Shown here one piece after another: positions 32,799 to 41,946 of a stretch of 44,115 nt of DNA. Numbering within the stretch: the first letter of the stretch is position 1; each line of letters begins with the position of its first letter. The notes beneath the pieces were generated by a model. It had not been told where the DNA came from. It saw nothing but the letters and a program-made list of their open reading frames with translations, and did no database searches. The stretch comes from Victivallales bacterium (GTDB lineage: Bacteria > Verrucomicrobiota > Lentisphaeria > Oligosphaerales > Oligosphaeraceae), in NCBI GenBank assembly GCA_017548425.1, contig JAFZAB010000220.1, positions 1 through 44,115 on the forward strand, in the 5' to 3' direction. The position numbers and the translations under genes are program-made.

Positions 32799-34748
32799 TC
32801 AATCTTCCGGCGCCGTCTCCTGCAGCATTTCGCCCGAACGAACCAGACGCGCACTGTTGAAGATGACCATCAGAGAACTCACACTGTGCAGCAATGCCGC
32901 GCCGACTGGCGTGACCTGCCCCAACGTCGCCAAATAAACGCCGACGACGATGAATCCCAAACCAACCGCGAAATTCTGTATCGTCAGAACACGCGTACGA
33001 CGCGCCAAACCAATCAAGAATGGGATACGACGCAAGTCGTTGTTCATCAACGCGACGGATGCACTTTGGACGGCGATGTCACTACCAAAAGCACCCATGG
33101 CGATACCGATGTCACCAGCCGCCAAAGCAGGAGCGTCGTTGACACCATCGCCGACGACCGCCACGATCTTGCCGGTCTTCTTCAACTTGCGGACGTATGT
33201 TTCCTTCTGCTCGGGCAGGCAGCTCGCCGCCACTTCGCTGATGCCGATCTGCGCGGCCACAGCCTTCGCAACACGTTCATTATCACCAGTTACCATGCAG
33301 CAACGGTCAACGCCCAATTCCTTCAACTGCGCAATCGCTTCAGCAGTCACAGGACGAATGGCATCGCTCAAGCCAATCCAGCCCCACGCCTTACCATCGC
33401 TCGCCACGCAGACCACACTGAGTCCTTTGTGTTCCGCTTCGGTCAACGACGCATCCAACGCGGACAAATCAACGCCTTCGTCCGCAAGCCATGTCTTACG
33501 TCCTACCAGGCAACGTCTTCCGTCGAATGTCGCCCGAACACCCAAACCAGCGACTTCTTCGTATTCTTGCGGTTCGCGCCATTCGACTTTCGCCTCGCGG
33601 GCGAGGCGTCTCATCGCTTCGGCGGCAGGGTGGTTACTGTGATGTTCGGCGCTTGTCGCTAATTCAAGTAGTTCGGCAAGTTCAACGCCTTCAGCGGGTT
33701 CCAAACGAGCCACCGCCAATTTCCCTTCCGTCAGCGTTCCCGTTTTATCGAAGATGATGGCGCCGATTCGCGCCGCCTGTTCAATGTACGACACATCCTT
33801 AATCAGAATACCAAGACGGGAAGCCGCCGCGATAGCAGCGATGACTGCCGATGGCGTCGCAATGACGAACGCCGCAGGAACGGACATGACCAACACGGCG
33901 ATAACGCGGTCAATGCGCATCGTGATGAACCACACAAGACCCGCAATCATCAGAATCGTCGGCGTGTAATAACCGACATATTTGTCGATCATACGCATAA
34001 TCGGCAACTTGGAACGTTCGGCGTCTGCAATCAAATTACGGACTTTACCCAACGTCGTGTCCGAACCAATACGCGTCACGCGGAATTCAACCAAACCCGT
34101 CAAGTTCTGCGTACCCGCATAAACTTCATCACCAACCGCCTTATCCGCCGGTAGAGATTCACCGGTGATTGACGCCTGGTTGACCGTACTGGTTCCGACC
34201 GTCACCACACCGTCCGCAGGGAAGTTTTCGCCCGGACGGACGCGGCATACATCACCAGCCTTCAAATCCGTGAAGGCGTCCACTTCCTCTTCCACGCCAT
34301 CGACGATTCGGCGGGCCAGACGCGGCGTCAACCGCACGACCGCTTCAATCGCCGCTTCGGCGCCGATAGCCGTCCGCTTCTCTATCGTGATGGTAATCAA
34401 CATGAAGAAGGCGACGGCACCAGCCGTCTGGTAGTCTTTGCTCGCAAATGCCGCCACGAGCGCCAAGGCCACCAGTTCGTTCATGTGGACCTTTCCTTTG
34501 ATCAAATCACGGATCGCCTCAAAGAAAATGGGCAGGCTCAAAATCAGCGCGCCAATCAGCGCGCTGAAATCGCGGGCCGTATCATCAATCGCATTCGGGA
34601 AGAAGACACGCGACAAATAGCAGTTCAAGACGAGTATCCCGCCGAACAACGCAATGCCCAATCGCAGCATTTCCGGCTTCCCGACCTTGTTTTCGGTACT
34701 CTTGCGGGGCGTCGGACCCGCTTCTATTTTAACTTGATTTTCTGACAT
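32799..34748 (-). CDS. P1B-like cation-transporting P-type ATPase with unusual metal site
   Basis: 649 residues. All P-type ATPase parts are present: TGES actuator (NQASITGES), phosphorylation site DKTGTLTEG (Asp334), HP-type nucleotide motif (SAEHHSNHPAAEAM), TGDN and GDGVNDAPAL. About eight transmembrane helices, no N-terminal HMA or His-rich metal-binding domain. The motif that normally reads CPC/SPC in metal ATPases is V290-P291-A292 within MSVPAAFVIATPSA, so no Cys ligand exists in the channel. The last helices (TRVLTIQNFAVGLG, LHSVSSLMVIFNSARL) match the Zn/Cd/Co-type layout. Substrate unknown; a Zn2+/Cd2+-like or non-metal substrate is possible. Lies 44 nt after the hflK-like gene on the same strand. 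Confidence 0.9.
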   Translation of the reverse strand: MSENQVKIEAGPTPRKSTENKVGKPEMLRLGIALFGGILVLNCYLSRVFFPNAIDDTARDFSALIGALILSLPIFFEAIRDLIKGKVHMNELVALALVAAFASKDYQTAGAVAFFMLITITIEKRTAIGAEAAIEAVVRLTPRLARRIVDGVEEEVDAFTDLKAGDVCRVRPGENFPADGVVTVGTSTVNQASITGESLPADKAVGDEVYAGTQNLTGLVEFRVTRIGSDTTLGKVRNLIADAERSKLPIMRMIDKYVGYYTPTILMIAGLVWFITMRIDRVIAVLVMSVPAAFVIATPSAVIAAIAAASRLGILIKDVSYIEQAARIGAIIFDKTGTLTEGKLAVARLEPAEGVELAELLELATSAEHHSNHPAAEAMRRLAREAKVEWREPQEYEEVAGLGVRATFDGRRCLVGRKTWLADEGVDLSALDASLTEAEHKGLSVVCVASDGKAWGWIGLSDAIRPVTAEAIAQLKELGVDRCCMVTGDNERVAKAVAAQIGISEVAASCLPEQKETYVRKLKKTGKIVAVVGDGVNDAPALAAGDIGIAMGAFGSDIAVQSASVALMNNDLRRIPFLIGLARRTRVLTIQNFAVGLGFIVVGVYLATLGQVTPVGAALLHSVSSLMVIFNSARLVRSGEMLQETAPED

Positions 34749-34792
34749 GCTCTATCTCTGGTTGTTTGCTCTTTGACAAAACCCCCGCAGAA

Positions 34793-36091
34793 TTACTGCT
34801 GCTGGGCCTGAGGCTCGGCGGTGGCCGCCTGAGATTTGCTCTTTTCGGGAACCTGCCCAATCTGCAGACGAACTTCTTGACCTTCGCCAGGCTTCTGATG
34901 CACAACGTATTTGTTGTCAACACGACCAAGAACCGAACGCAACGCATCTGTATATAACACCGTCAGCATCGTTTCGGGCTGCTTCTTGTACTCTTCCAGA
35001 ACCGTCTTGAAATACGCGCTATCCGCACGGACGGATTCCACGACGTTGCGTTTGTACGCCATCGCGTCGTTGCGAATCTTCGCCGCCATGCCTTCCGCGT
35101 TCGAAAGAAGCGTCGCCGCGTCAAGCCGCGCCTTCTGGATTTCGGCGTTGCCCATTTCCGACGCTTCGAACACGCCGTCGAACGCCTTCAACGTCGCATA
35201 CGGCAATTGGAACGTCAGTTTCACGCTTTGGACTTCAATGCCCAGATCAACATCCTTCAGATATTTCTCCAACTGCATCTGGACGGCATCTTCAATATTG
35301 ATCGTCTCTTCGCCGACCGTGCGGATCTTCGTGCGGAGGTCCTCCACCGTCCATGTCGCACATGTGCTTAACAAGGCATTTCCCAACATGTTCTGCATGA
35401 TGCCTTCCGTGCCGCGTTTGCGGTTTTTATTGGCGTTCTCCTGTCCGGGCTGCGTCCGCTCGGCGGCTTTTTTCCGTTCGGCCGCATTCATGAACGCTTC
35501 GGCTTCCTCTTCATCCAAGAACTTTAGATAATACTTCTGCGGATCGCGGATGCGGTAGTTCACTTCGCAAGAAGCATGAATGATATTCGTGTCGCCTGTC
35601 AGCAGATATCCATCCGCTCCAGGGCGCAGGAAACGGTTTGGCGGCTGGCCTTGTTCAGGCTTCACCCACGGCTCATACAATGTTTCCGTGGAAATCGTGA
35701 CTGTCCGTTGCGCAGGCAGAACTTTCACCCAATCAATAGGATACGGCCATGCCCAATACCAGCGGCCGCTTGTCAAAACGGCCCGCTCTTCATTCTCAAT
35801 CATGCGCGTCTGCAACGCGCCGAAACGGAACAGCATGGCTTCGTTCTGCTCATCCACGCGGAACACGCCGCTCATGAGCAAATACGCCAAGATGACGATG
35901 ATCACGATTCGCAGGCAAAGGAACATGATGCGCGCCATGCGCATCAACGACTGCATGCCCGAACCTTCGTTTTCGCTTTCGGTTTTCACCGGAGCGCCTT
36001 CCGCCACCGCAATCAGCGGCAGGGCGCGGTCGTTTTCCAACGGCTCCTGCCCTTGCGGCGATTCATTGGTTTGTTTCTTGTCTTCTTCCAT
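34793..36091 (-). CDS. hflK: SPFH/prohibitin-domain membrane protein, HflK-like
   Basis: 432 residues. A charged N-terminal tail (~50), one transmembrane helix (about 58-78, FLCLRIVIIVILAYLLM) and an SPFH domain (FRVDEQNEAMLFRFGAL; HASCEVNYRIRDPQKYYLKF) followed by a coiled-coil region and a Gln/Ala-rich end. In E. coli HflK and HflC form a large complex that surrounds and modulates the FtsH protease; no ftsH gene is visible here. AAAGGTGG precedes the ATG by ~9 nt. There are 34 nt between the hflC-like gene and this one. Residues ~185-215 (AAERKKAAERTQPGQENANKNRKRG) look like an insert. Assignment to HflK rather than a general band-7 protein rests on similarity and gene pairing. Confidence 0.8.
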   Translation of the reverse strand: MEEDKKQTNESPQGQEPLENDRALPLIAVAEGAPVKTESENEGSGMQSLMRMARIMFLCLRIVIIVILAYLLMSGVFRVDEQNEAMLFRFGALQTRMIENEERAVLTSGRWYWAWPYPIDWVKVLPAQRTVTISTETLYEPWVKPEQGQPPNRFLRPGADGYLLTGDTNIIHASCEVNYRIRDPQKYYLKFLDEEEAEAFMNAAERKKAAERTQPGQENANKNRKRGTEGIMQNMLGNALLSTCATWTVEDLRTKIRTVGEETINIEDAVQMQLEKYLKDVDLGIEVQSVKLTFQLPYATLKAFDGVFEASEMGNAEIQKARLDAATLLSNAEGMAAKIRNDAMAYKRNVVESVRADSAYFKTVLEEYKKQPETMLTVLYTDALRSVLGRVDNKYVVHQKPGEGQEVRLQIGQVPEKSKSQAATAEPQAQQQ

Positions 36092-36125
36092 ATTTCAAAT
36101 CCACCTTTCCGTGAAGATGTTGCGG

Positions 36126-37115
36126 TTATTTCGATTGCGCGCCTTCATTGGCCTTGATGTTCATCGCGCCCGGCTTCAGCAAATGGAAGGGCGGAGTGCT
36201 CGTATCCAGAATCAGCGTATCTTTGTCGCTCAACGTCTCTTTCAAGGCGTCGAGATTGCGGAGGAACATCGCCAGTTCGGGATTCTCCTTGAACACGGCG
36301 TAGTGCTTCGCGGCCTCTTCATCGCCTTGGCCGCGGATTTCCTTCGCTTCCGCTTCGGCGACGGCCAGAATTTCAGCCGCCTTGCGTTCCGCGTCAGAAC
36401 GAATCCGCAACGCTTCGCTGTTGCCGTTCGCCAACAGTGCTTCGGACTTGCTACGGCGTTCAGCCGTCATACGGTCGAAAACTTTCGTCGTCACAGATTC
36501 GGGGAAGCCCAGCTGGCGGAAACCAACGCGCGCCACTTCGATTCCGTATTCCTTCATCGCCTCGCTGCCGACGGCTTCAAGCATCTGCTTTTCAATCCGT
36601 TCCATTTCCAGACCATCGGTCTCATGCGTATTGCGAACGGCGATCAAATCGGAGAAATTGTGCTGCGGCAGAATCGTGTTACGGCTTGTGCGCACCAGTG
36701 AATCCAGTTTCTTTTCCGCTTCGGACGTCGTCTTGAAACGCTTCATGAACAGGCCCGGATCGCCGACTTTCCACAGAATATACGTCGAAACGACAATCTG
36801 ATACTGGTCTTTCGTCGTGATCTGCTCAATCTGCCCTTTGGTCAATTCATAGCACTGAAGGCGTTTGTCATGGCGCCACACTTGATCGACGAATGGCCAT
36901 TTGAAATGGAGGCCCGGTTCATATGTGATGATCTGTCCGGCCTCATCGACTTTCGCCTTACCCAACGTCTTCACGACCGCGTATTCCGTCTCCTTCACTT
37001 GGAAGGTCATCATCGCAATCGCGAATATCAATACAACCGCCAACGCCAGCAAGGCCACCGGCCAATGCTGAGACAAGCCGCGTTTCTCTTCTACTGCCTG
37101 CACATTTTCGCTCAT
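36126..37115 (-). CDS. hflC: SPFH/prohibitin-domain membrane protein, HflC-like
   Basis: 329 residues; TAGGAG 7 nt before the ATG. One N-terminal transmembrane helix (about 19-40, PVALLALAVVLIFAIAMMTF), then the SPFH domain (VKETEYAVVKTLGKAKV; GLHFKWPFVDQVWRHDKRLQ; YILWKVGDPGLFMKRF) and a long Ala/Glu helix (SDAERKAAEILAVAEAEAKEIRGQGDEEAAKHYAVF) of HflC type. The C-terminus ends DTLILDTSTPPFHLL, a typical HflC ending. It probably forms a hetero-oligomeric cage with the HflK-like neighbours. Second gene of the five-gene transcript. Confidence 0.85.
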   Translation of the reverse strand: MSENVQAVEEKRGLSQHWPVALLALAVVLIFAIAMMTFQVKETEYAVVKTLGKAKVDEAGQIITYEPGLHFKWPFVDQVWRHDKRLQCYELTKGQIEQITTKDQYQIVVSTYILWKVGDPGLFMKRFKTTSEAEKKLDSLVRTSRNTILPQHNFSDLIAVRNTHETDGLEMERIEKQMLEAVGSEAMKEYGIEVARVGFRQLGFPESVTTKVFDRMTAERRSKSEALLANGNSEALRIRSDAERKAAEILAVAEAEAKEIRGQGDEEAAKHYAVFKENPELAMFLRNLDALKETLSDKDTLILDTSTPPFHLLKPGAMNIKANEGAQSK

Positions 37116-37184
37116 CGCTTAACTCCTAAATATATATAATGATTGTTTATTTCTATTTTATGGATGGCGCGGGCCATCGCTCCG

Positions 37185-39173
37185 TCACGGCTTGTTTCCT
37201 TCTTCCGGATTGTCGCCCAGATTCAGATCAAGAAGGCTCGATTTCATCTTCTTCTCCAGATTCAGAATCAGCACTTCCTGTCCGAAGTTCTCTGCCAGCA
37301 CATACTTGCGGCTCTTGCTTCCGGCTTCTTTCATCATGTCCAAGAAGCTGTATAGCTTGAACACGTCCGGACTGCTGCGGAAGCTCTTCAACTGTCCCAT
37401 GAAACGATCCGCTTCAGCCTTCGGAACATTCGCCCGTTCATGCTTGTACGATTCCGCCTGGTTCTTCAACTGCGCCGCTTTCGCGCGCGCCGTCGGCTCT
37501 TGGCGGACGGCGTCCGCCTGCGCGAGAAGTTTCAATTCATTGTACGCTTCATGGGCGGACACGACATTGTCAAACAACGGTCCGACAGGGGTTGGCGGAT
37601 GCAGACCGGCCAAACTCACAAAGAGAATCTCCACGCCCAATTCGACGTCATCGACGGCCTTTTGGATGCGCTCTTTTAAAACAGATGTCGCGTCGGCCCG
37701 TTTCGGTCCGAGAACGTCCATCATATCGACGCTGGAAAGATACAGCAGCAGTTCGCGCGTCGCCAGATTCCGCAACATCGCCAACGAATCGTCATGGCGA
37801 TAGGAGAAATCATACAAATTCTTCACTTTGAAATACATCGGGATATGGGCGGTCAGCAGGCCAAGGCTCAGTGAAGAATCCTTCTCCGCCGCCGCGCCGT
37901 CGCCGCCGATCCTCTCCGCATGCCGCGCGACGATGTAGTTGTTCTCGCCGCCGCTGTCACCATGTCCGACACTCCACAAAATCACGCGTTCGTCATGATG
38001 CTCCTTCTTTTTCTTCTTGGGGGCGCCATGGCTGTGGCCGTGACCATCGTCCTCTTCCTCTTCTTCCTCTTCTTCATGTTCCTCATGGGCTTCGCCCAAT
38101 TGTATTTCCTGAACTTCCTCCACGGGGAAACGCTTGATCTGCGCCAACGGCCACGGATATTTGAAATACAGGCCGGGCTTCAACGGCGTCTTGTCCTCAA
38201 CACGACCAAACTTTTCATGGATGCCCTGCTCTTCCGAACCAATCACCACAAGGCAGGTCTGCAACCAAAGCAAAATGACCATCGCCACCAGCAGCGGGAC
38301 GACCGTCCGTTCCAGAAAACGATAGAACCAAACTTCGGACACGCGGAAACCGAACTGGTAGTCCAAACTCGCCGCGACATTCCGCGCGACGCCGCCAGGC
38401 TCCGTAAACAACGCCAGCAGACGGCTTTCAATCAGCGGCCGTTCTTCTTCACCGGGCATACGCGGACGGTAGAATTCAATCACAAAACCCAAAATCAATT
38501 CGATGGCCAGAATCGACAGAATCACCAACGCGGCTTTCGCAATCGTGATGTCCGCTGTCTCCGTCGCCTTGCGGAAATATTCCAAAAACAGCGCGATGGA
38601 CGACGCAAGGAACAGCAGTCCGGAGAAGAACAGCCACGCGCTTGCAGGACGCAGCCAACGGCAACCCGCCTCTCGGCTTGCACCTGCGAAATAACTGCCG
38701 ACGATCAGCGAAGCAATCCATGTGATCGCGCAAAGCAACGCCATCGGCATCGGATTCGGGGCGATCGGAAACGCTTCCATCCCTTTCCAAATCCGCCATA
38801 CAATCAAACAATACACGCCCAGCAGAATGCCCGAAACAATCGTGAAGATCGGCACGAAGTACTTCATATACTGGATGTTGGCGCGAGTCGCCATGCGGAC
38901 GGCTTCATCCGCATCGTCAAACAATTCGTTCGAACCATGCTCCGAACGGAACTCCGCCGCGGCTTCCTCTTCCATCTTCTGGCGGCGGGCAAATGCGCAA
39001 CGGCCAGCCCCGACAAGACCGAACAGCACGACCATCAAACTCGCCGCGCTGCCGATGCCCATCACGGAGCAATTAGCGTTCTTCGCGACTAGACAGGCGA
39101 TCACAAACATGATCAGCCCCGTCACGGATATCGCGAAACATAAATTTCGCGGACGTGTACTTAATGCATTCAT
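37185..39173 (-). CDS. Polytopic SPFH-domain protein with His/Glu-rich insert (HflK-related)
   Basis: 662 residues, first gene of the operon. The N-terminal ~270 residues contain about six transmembrane helices (for example 12-29, 38-56, ~110-130, ~145-165, ~185-205, ~215-235), followed by a further helix (~290-308, VVPLLVAMVILLWLQTCLVVI) that leads into an SPFH domain (GSEEQGIHEKFGRVEDKTPLKPGLYFKYPWP). Within that domain, at about 358-395, there is an HEEHEEEEEEEEDDGHGHSH-type stretch continuing into GAPKKKKKEHH, resembling metal-binding loops of ZIP/CDF transporters. The C-terminal half has an HflK-like coiled coil and ends EVLILNLEKKMKSSLLDLNL. Single-helix HflK proteins lack the multi-helix head and the insert. 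GAGG lies ~11 nt before the ATG. Confidence 0.8.
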   Translation of the reverse strand: MNALSTRPRNLCFAISVTGLIMFVIACLVAKNANCSVMGIGSAASLMVVLFGLVGAGRCAFARRQKMEEEAAAEFRSEHGSNELFDDADEAVRMATRANIQYMKYFVPIFTIVSGILLGVYCLIVWRIWKGMEAFPIAPNPMPMALLCAITWIASLIVGSYFAGASREAGCRWLRPASAWLFFSGLLFLASSIALFLEYFRKATETADITIAKAALVILSILAIELILGFVIEFYRPRMPGEEERPLIESRLLALFTEPGGVARNVAASLDYQFGFRVSEVWFYRFLERTVVPLLVAMVILLWLQTCLVVIGSEEQGIHEKFGRVEDKTPLKPGLYFKYPWPLAQIKRFPVEEVQEIQLGEAHEEHEEEEEEEEDDGHGHSHGAPKKKKKEHHDERVILWSVGHGDSGGENNYIVARHAERIGGDGAAAEKDSSLSLGLLTAHIPMYFKVKNLYDFSYRHDDSLAMLRNLATRELLLYLSSVDMMDVLGPKRADATSVLKERIQKAVDDVELGVEILFVSLAGLHPPTPVGPLFDNVVSAHEAYNELKLLAQADAVRQEPTARAKAAQLKNQAESYKHERANVPKAEADRFMGQLKSFRSSPDVFKLYSFLDMMKEAGSKSRKYVLAENFGQEVLILNLEKKMKSSLLDLNLGDNPEEGNKP

Positions 39174-39278
39174 CTTTTAAAATACCTCTTCTATTCTGAT
39201 TCAGTTCTTCCAGGCAACCTCCCATGAAAACCGTCCGGCTTCCATTCCTCCCCCGTGTTTATGAAATCTTAATATTAA

Positions 39279-39305
39279 ACATATCCCATGACGGCGTTTT
39301 GTCAA
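39279..39305 (-). promoter_or_regulatory. Predicted promoter of the SPFH operon
   Basis: On the minus strand TTGACA (39300-39305, consensus), 15-nt spacer and TATGTT (39279-39284), about 105 nt before the ATG at 39173. The spacer is short; another AT-rich block lies just upstream. Confidence 0.45.
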
Positions 39306-39350
39306 TACGTCATCCTATAATAACTTCACTTTTCTATACTATAAATTAAT

Positions 39351-39375
39351 AAAAGGCTGCTCTCAAACGCCTTTT
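39351..39375 (-). terminator. Weak terminator of the small-gene pair
   Basis: AAAAGGC (39351-39357) and GCCTTTT (39369-39375) pair over 11 nt. On the minus strand the right arm ends in AT-rich sequence, beginning immediately after the stop codon of the 152-residue gene. Confidence 0.5.
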
Positions 39376-39834
39376 TCATTCCTTTGACCACAGCGTCTCC
39401 TTCAAATCCCAGTCGTCAACGGTTCGGAAAACGACCGTCTCCACTTTCAGCATCGTGAACTCGTTGCTCCGTATCTGGAACAGCTTGCGCACACCGTCCA
39501 GTTCCGTCTGGAAACTGCTTTCCCGACGTCCACGTGATTCGAATTCAAGACGATACGCCGTTTCATCACCTTCCAACCGACGGAGCGGCGGTGCCGACGG
39601 CGCGGCATCCTGTCCCGTTGCGGCATCGACACAACCACCGCTCCGACGCACGGCACGACGACTCGCCCCCTTCGCGACTTTTCGCCGCGACGGCAAGTCC
39701 GGCACCGCCGGATACGGGAAGTCCGTGACGCCAAGAAGGTTGCGAATACCTTCCTCGCATTCCCAGACTTTGACCAACTCCGCCTCTCGTTGGCGAAGCA
39801 GATCAATGACAGTTGTTTCTTCAGGTGAAATCAC
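39376..39834 (-). CDS. Hypothetical protein
   Basis: 152 residues, GTG start with GAGG ~10 nt upstream. Two parts: an N-terminal helix (PEETTVIDLLRQREAELVKVWECEEGIRNLLG) and a C-terminal half with strands (ETAYRLEFESRGRRESSFQTELDGVRKLF...FTMLKVETVVFRTV). The middle (about 50-88) is Arg/Ser/Ala-rich and probably disordered. No family recognised. It lies 34 nt after the 116-residue gene on the same strand, so the two likely form an operon. Confidence 0.55.
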   Translation of the reverse strand: MISPEETTVIDLLRQREAELVKVWECEEGIRNLLGVTDFPYPAVPDLPSRRKVAKGASRRAVRRSGGCVDAATGQDAAPSAPPLRRLEGDETAYRLEFESRGRRESSFQTELDGVRKLFQIRSNEFTMLKVETVVFRTVDDWDLKETLWSKE

Positions 39835-39868
39835 AAATGGACCGCCTCATTGGGCGCCTTCCTGCAAA

Positions 39869-40219
39869 TTACGCGTTTTCGTCCTTCTTCTCGTCTTCTT
39901 CCGCCGCGGCTTCCGCAGACGGAGCGGCCGCCTTCGGGGCGGCTGGTTTCTTGCTGGAAGATGCTGAAGATGCGGGTTTTGCATTGAATCCCGCCACGGG
40001 CAACGGCGGTTCGGGGAACAAGAACACGCCCTGTTCGCCGATGACTTCCTCAACCTTCTGTTCCAATTCCGCGATCTTGCGATAGGCGGCTTCGCGTTCG
40101 GCTAGCAGCCCATCGACTTGCACACGCGCCTCGTACGCCGCTTTGATCGTTTCGGCGTCCGCGCGCATCACAATTTCCACAAAGCTCAAAGGAGCCGTGC
40201 TGATTGGATTTTTCGCCAT
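39869..40219 (-). CDS. Hypothetical coiled-coil protein with Ala/Lys/Pro-rich tail
   Basis: 116 residues, AGGAG 7 nt before the ATG. A helix predicted from ~20 to 60 (ADAETIKAAYEARVQVDGLLAEREAAYRKIAELEQKVEEVI) looks like a short coiled coil; the tail from ~75 is low complexity (SSASSSKKPAAPKAAAPSAEAAAEEDEKKDENA). Not recognised. First gene of a small pair with the 152-residue gene. It lacks membrane or export signals. Confidence 0.65.
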   Translation of the reverse strand: MAKNPISTAPLSFVEIVMRADAETIKAAYEARVQVDGLLAEREAAYRKIAELEQKVEEVIGEQGVFLFPEPPLPVAGFNAKPASSASSSKKPAAPKAAAPSAEAAAEEDEKKDENA

Positions 40220-40291
40220 GATGTTTCTCCTGGTTCGATTTGTCCTGATGATATGTCAATTCATTGTTATTTTCAAATCCATATGGGCGGT

Positions 40292-41803
40292 CTATTCGGA
40301 AAGCTTTCCGAACAGGCGTTTTAGCAAACCGCCGCCTTTTTGATTCTCTCCCGAATCCTCTGACGCGTCTTCAACGACTTCCTCCTCCGAATCATTATCG
40401 TTTTTCACCGTTTCCGCTGGACGGGATGGCTCCTGTTCTACGGGACGCGATGTCAAAGCCTTTGCCGCGCAATCTCTTACACGCGCATCCGGATCTTCGC
40501 ACAACCCTTCCAACAGCGTTCGGCTGGCTTCCGGATTCCGCGTCAACGCCATGCGCACCAACGGCGACGCGTCATGGTTCAGGGCAGACATCATGCGTAG
40601 CGGCAGGCTACGCGCCGCCGCCGCCAATGCCCGAATGCTCGGTAACGCATTCAGCGAAAGACGCACCGCGCTTTCCGCCGACATGCCTGTGCAATCCGTC
40701 CCCTGATAGACCAGCCCGTACAGCGCGTCATCCCCGCCGTGCTCCAACACGAATTCCAAATCGTCTCCGCACAAACCGTCGCGGCACGCGAAGGCCATCA
40801 TAAGACTCTCGTCTTCCTCTAAAAGTTCCTCAAGCAACGAAAGCGGCACCGCCGGATTGCCCGCCAACGCCAAATCCGTCTCATGGTCTTCGAGCGATAG
40901 CAACTTCTCTGCCGCTTCCGTACTAAGCTTGACATTCGCCGCCAACCGACGGCGGACAGCCGCGCTTTCATCCTCCGCGAGAACGAGTTGCACAATTGAA
41001 GGAACCGCCTCCGAACCGGCGATTTTCAACCGCACGCGTTCGTCGCCCTTCTGCGCGAAACCGACCATTTCGTCCGCCGTCAACCGCTTGCGACCGACGG
41101 CTTCGTTCTGGACTTCCGGATCCGAACTGAAGATTAATGACTCCAGCACATTGTCCGGTAACTGTCCGCGCAACAACAGGATACGCTGCGAAAGACTTTC
41201 ATCCGAATCGGCGCATTCCAGCAGGCAGGACGGATCCAGACGCGGATTCAGCAACGCCTTCGTCTGCACCGTCACATCCATGTCGTCGCACAACGCCTTC
41301 TGGATTTCCACATCCAGATGCGGCAGTTTCAGCAGAGCGGCCCGCACAAACGGCACATCGTCGTTGCTCAGTTTCGCCTGAATTCGCGGCGTAATCGCAT
41401 GGTTTTCCGCAAGAGCCGCACGCACGGACGCATCGTCGTCATCGCTCAGAATCAATGCCGACTGCGGGCTGATCCATTTGCTTCGCGCAACGGCCTTGCG
41501 AACTTCCGGATCCTCATGCTTCGCCATCTGCTGAAGCAACGGTTTCGGCGTCCGCGGATGATCGGCCAAAAGCGACAGGATCAGCACGCTCTGCGTCTTC
41601 TCGCCAAGTTCCTCCAGAATCTTGCTCGGCGTCTCCGCATAGCCTGCCAGAAAATACAGCACTTCGAACGTGTCATGATGCGCGAACAGCTCACGCAGAA
41701 GTTGGACAGAGATCCCCCCGTTCTTCCACGCGCGCAATGCCTCTTCGGGCCCGCTTAGTATCTGCTCCAGCAGCGTCTTGATGTTCAGTTCAACGTCCGT
41801 CAT
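40292..41803 (-). CDS. Helical-repeat protein (LRV/HEAT-like)
   Basis: 503 residues from the ATG at 41803 (a GTG at 41899 would add 32 residues without repeat character). It consists of many ~22-25-residue units such as ADHPRTPKPLLQQMAKHEDPEVRKAVARSKWISPQSALILSDDDDASVRAALAENHAITP and LNPRLDPSCLL, the pattern of leucine-rich-repeat-variant (LRV) or HEAT repeats: N..TP..LL..L..D.D..VR. Such solenoids bind proteins; the partner is unknown. A charged linker (EEEVVEDASEDSGENQKG) precedes a short basic C-terminal helix (GGGLLKRLFGKLSE). Divergent from the FtsK gene across ~145 nt. Confidence 0.75.
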   Translation of the reverse strand: MTDVELNIKTLLEQILSGPEEALRAWKNGGISVQLLRELFAHHDTFEVLYFLAGYAETPSKILEELGEKTQSVLILSLLADHPRTPKPLLQQMAKHEDPEVRKAVARSKWISPQSALILSDDDDASVRAALAENHAITPRIQAKLSNDDVPFVRAALLKLPHLDVEIQKALCDDMDVTVQTKALLNPRLDPSCLLECADSDESLSQRILLLRGQLPDNVLESLIFSSDPEVQNEAVGRKRLTADEMVGFAQKGDERVRLKIAGSEAVPSIVQLVLAEDESAAVRRRLAANVKLSTEAAEKLLSLEDHETDLALAGNPAVPLSLLEELLEEDESLMMAFACRDGLCGDDLEFVLEHGGDDALYGLVYQGTDCTGMSAESAVRLSLNALPSIRALAAAARSLPLRMMSALNHDASPLVRMALTRNPEASRTLLEGLCEDPDARVRDCAAKALTSRPVEQEPSRPAETVKNDNDSEEEVVEDASEDSGENQKGGGLLKRLFGKLSE

Positions 41804-41946
41804 CGAATCAGTCTTGCCATATTCTTCCTGTTTTTCACGCGATTTGTGCAAAATAACACAATTTATAATATAATCCTTCCCGAAGTTTTCCAAAAGCACG
41901 CTATATTATTATTTTTGCCTGTTTGGTCTTTTCGGATTCATTTATC

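Noticed and set aside
37920..39092. 390-residue plus-strand frame opposite the polytopic SPFH gene
   Set aside because: Composition dominated by R/H/Q/N and no recognisable domain; the minus-strand gene is clearly real.
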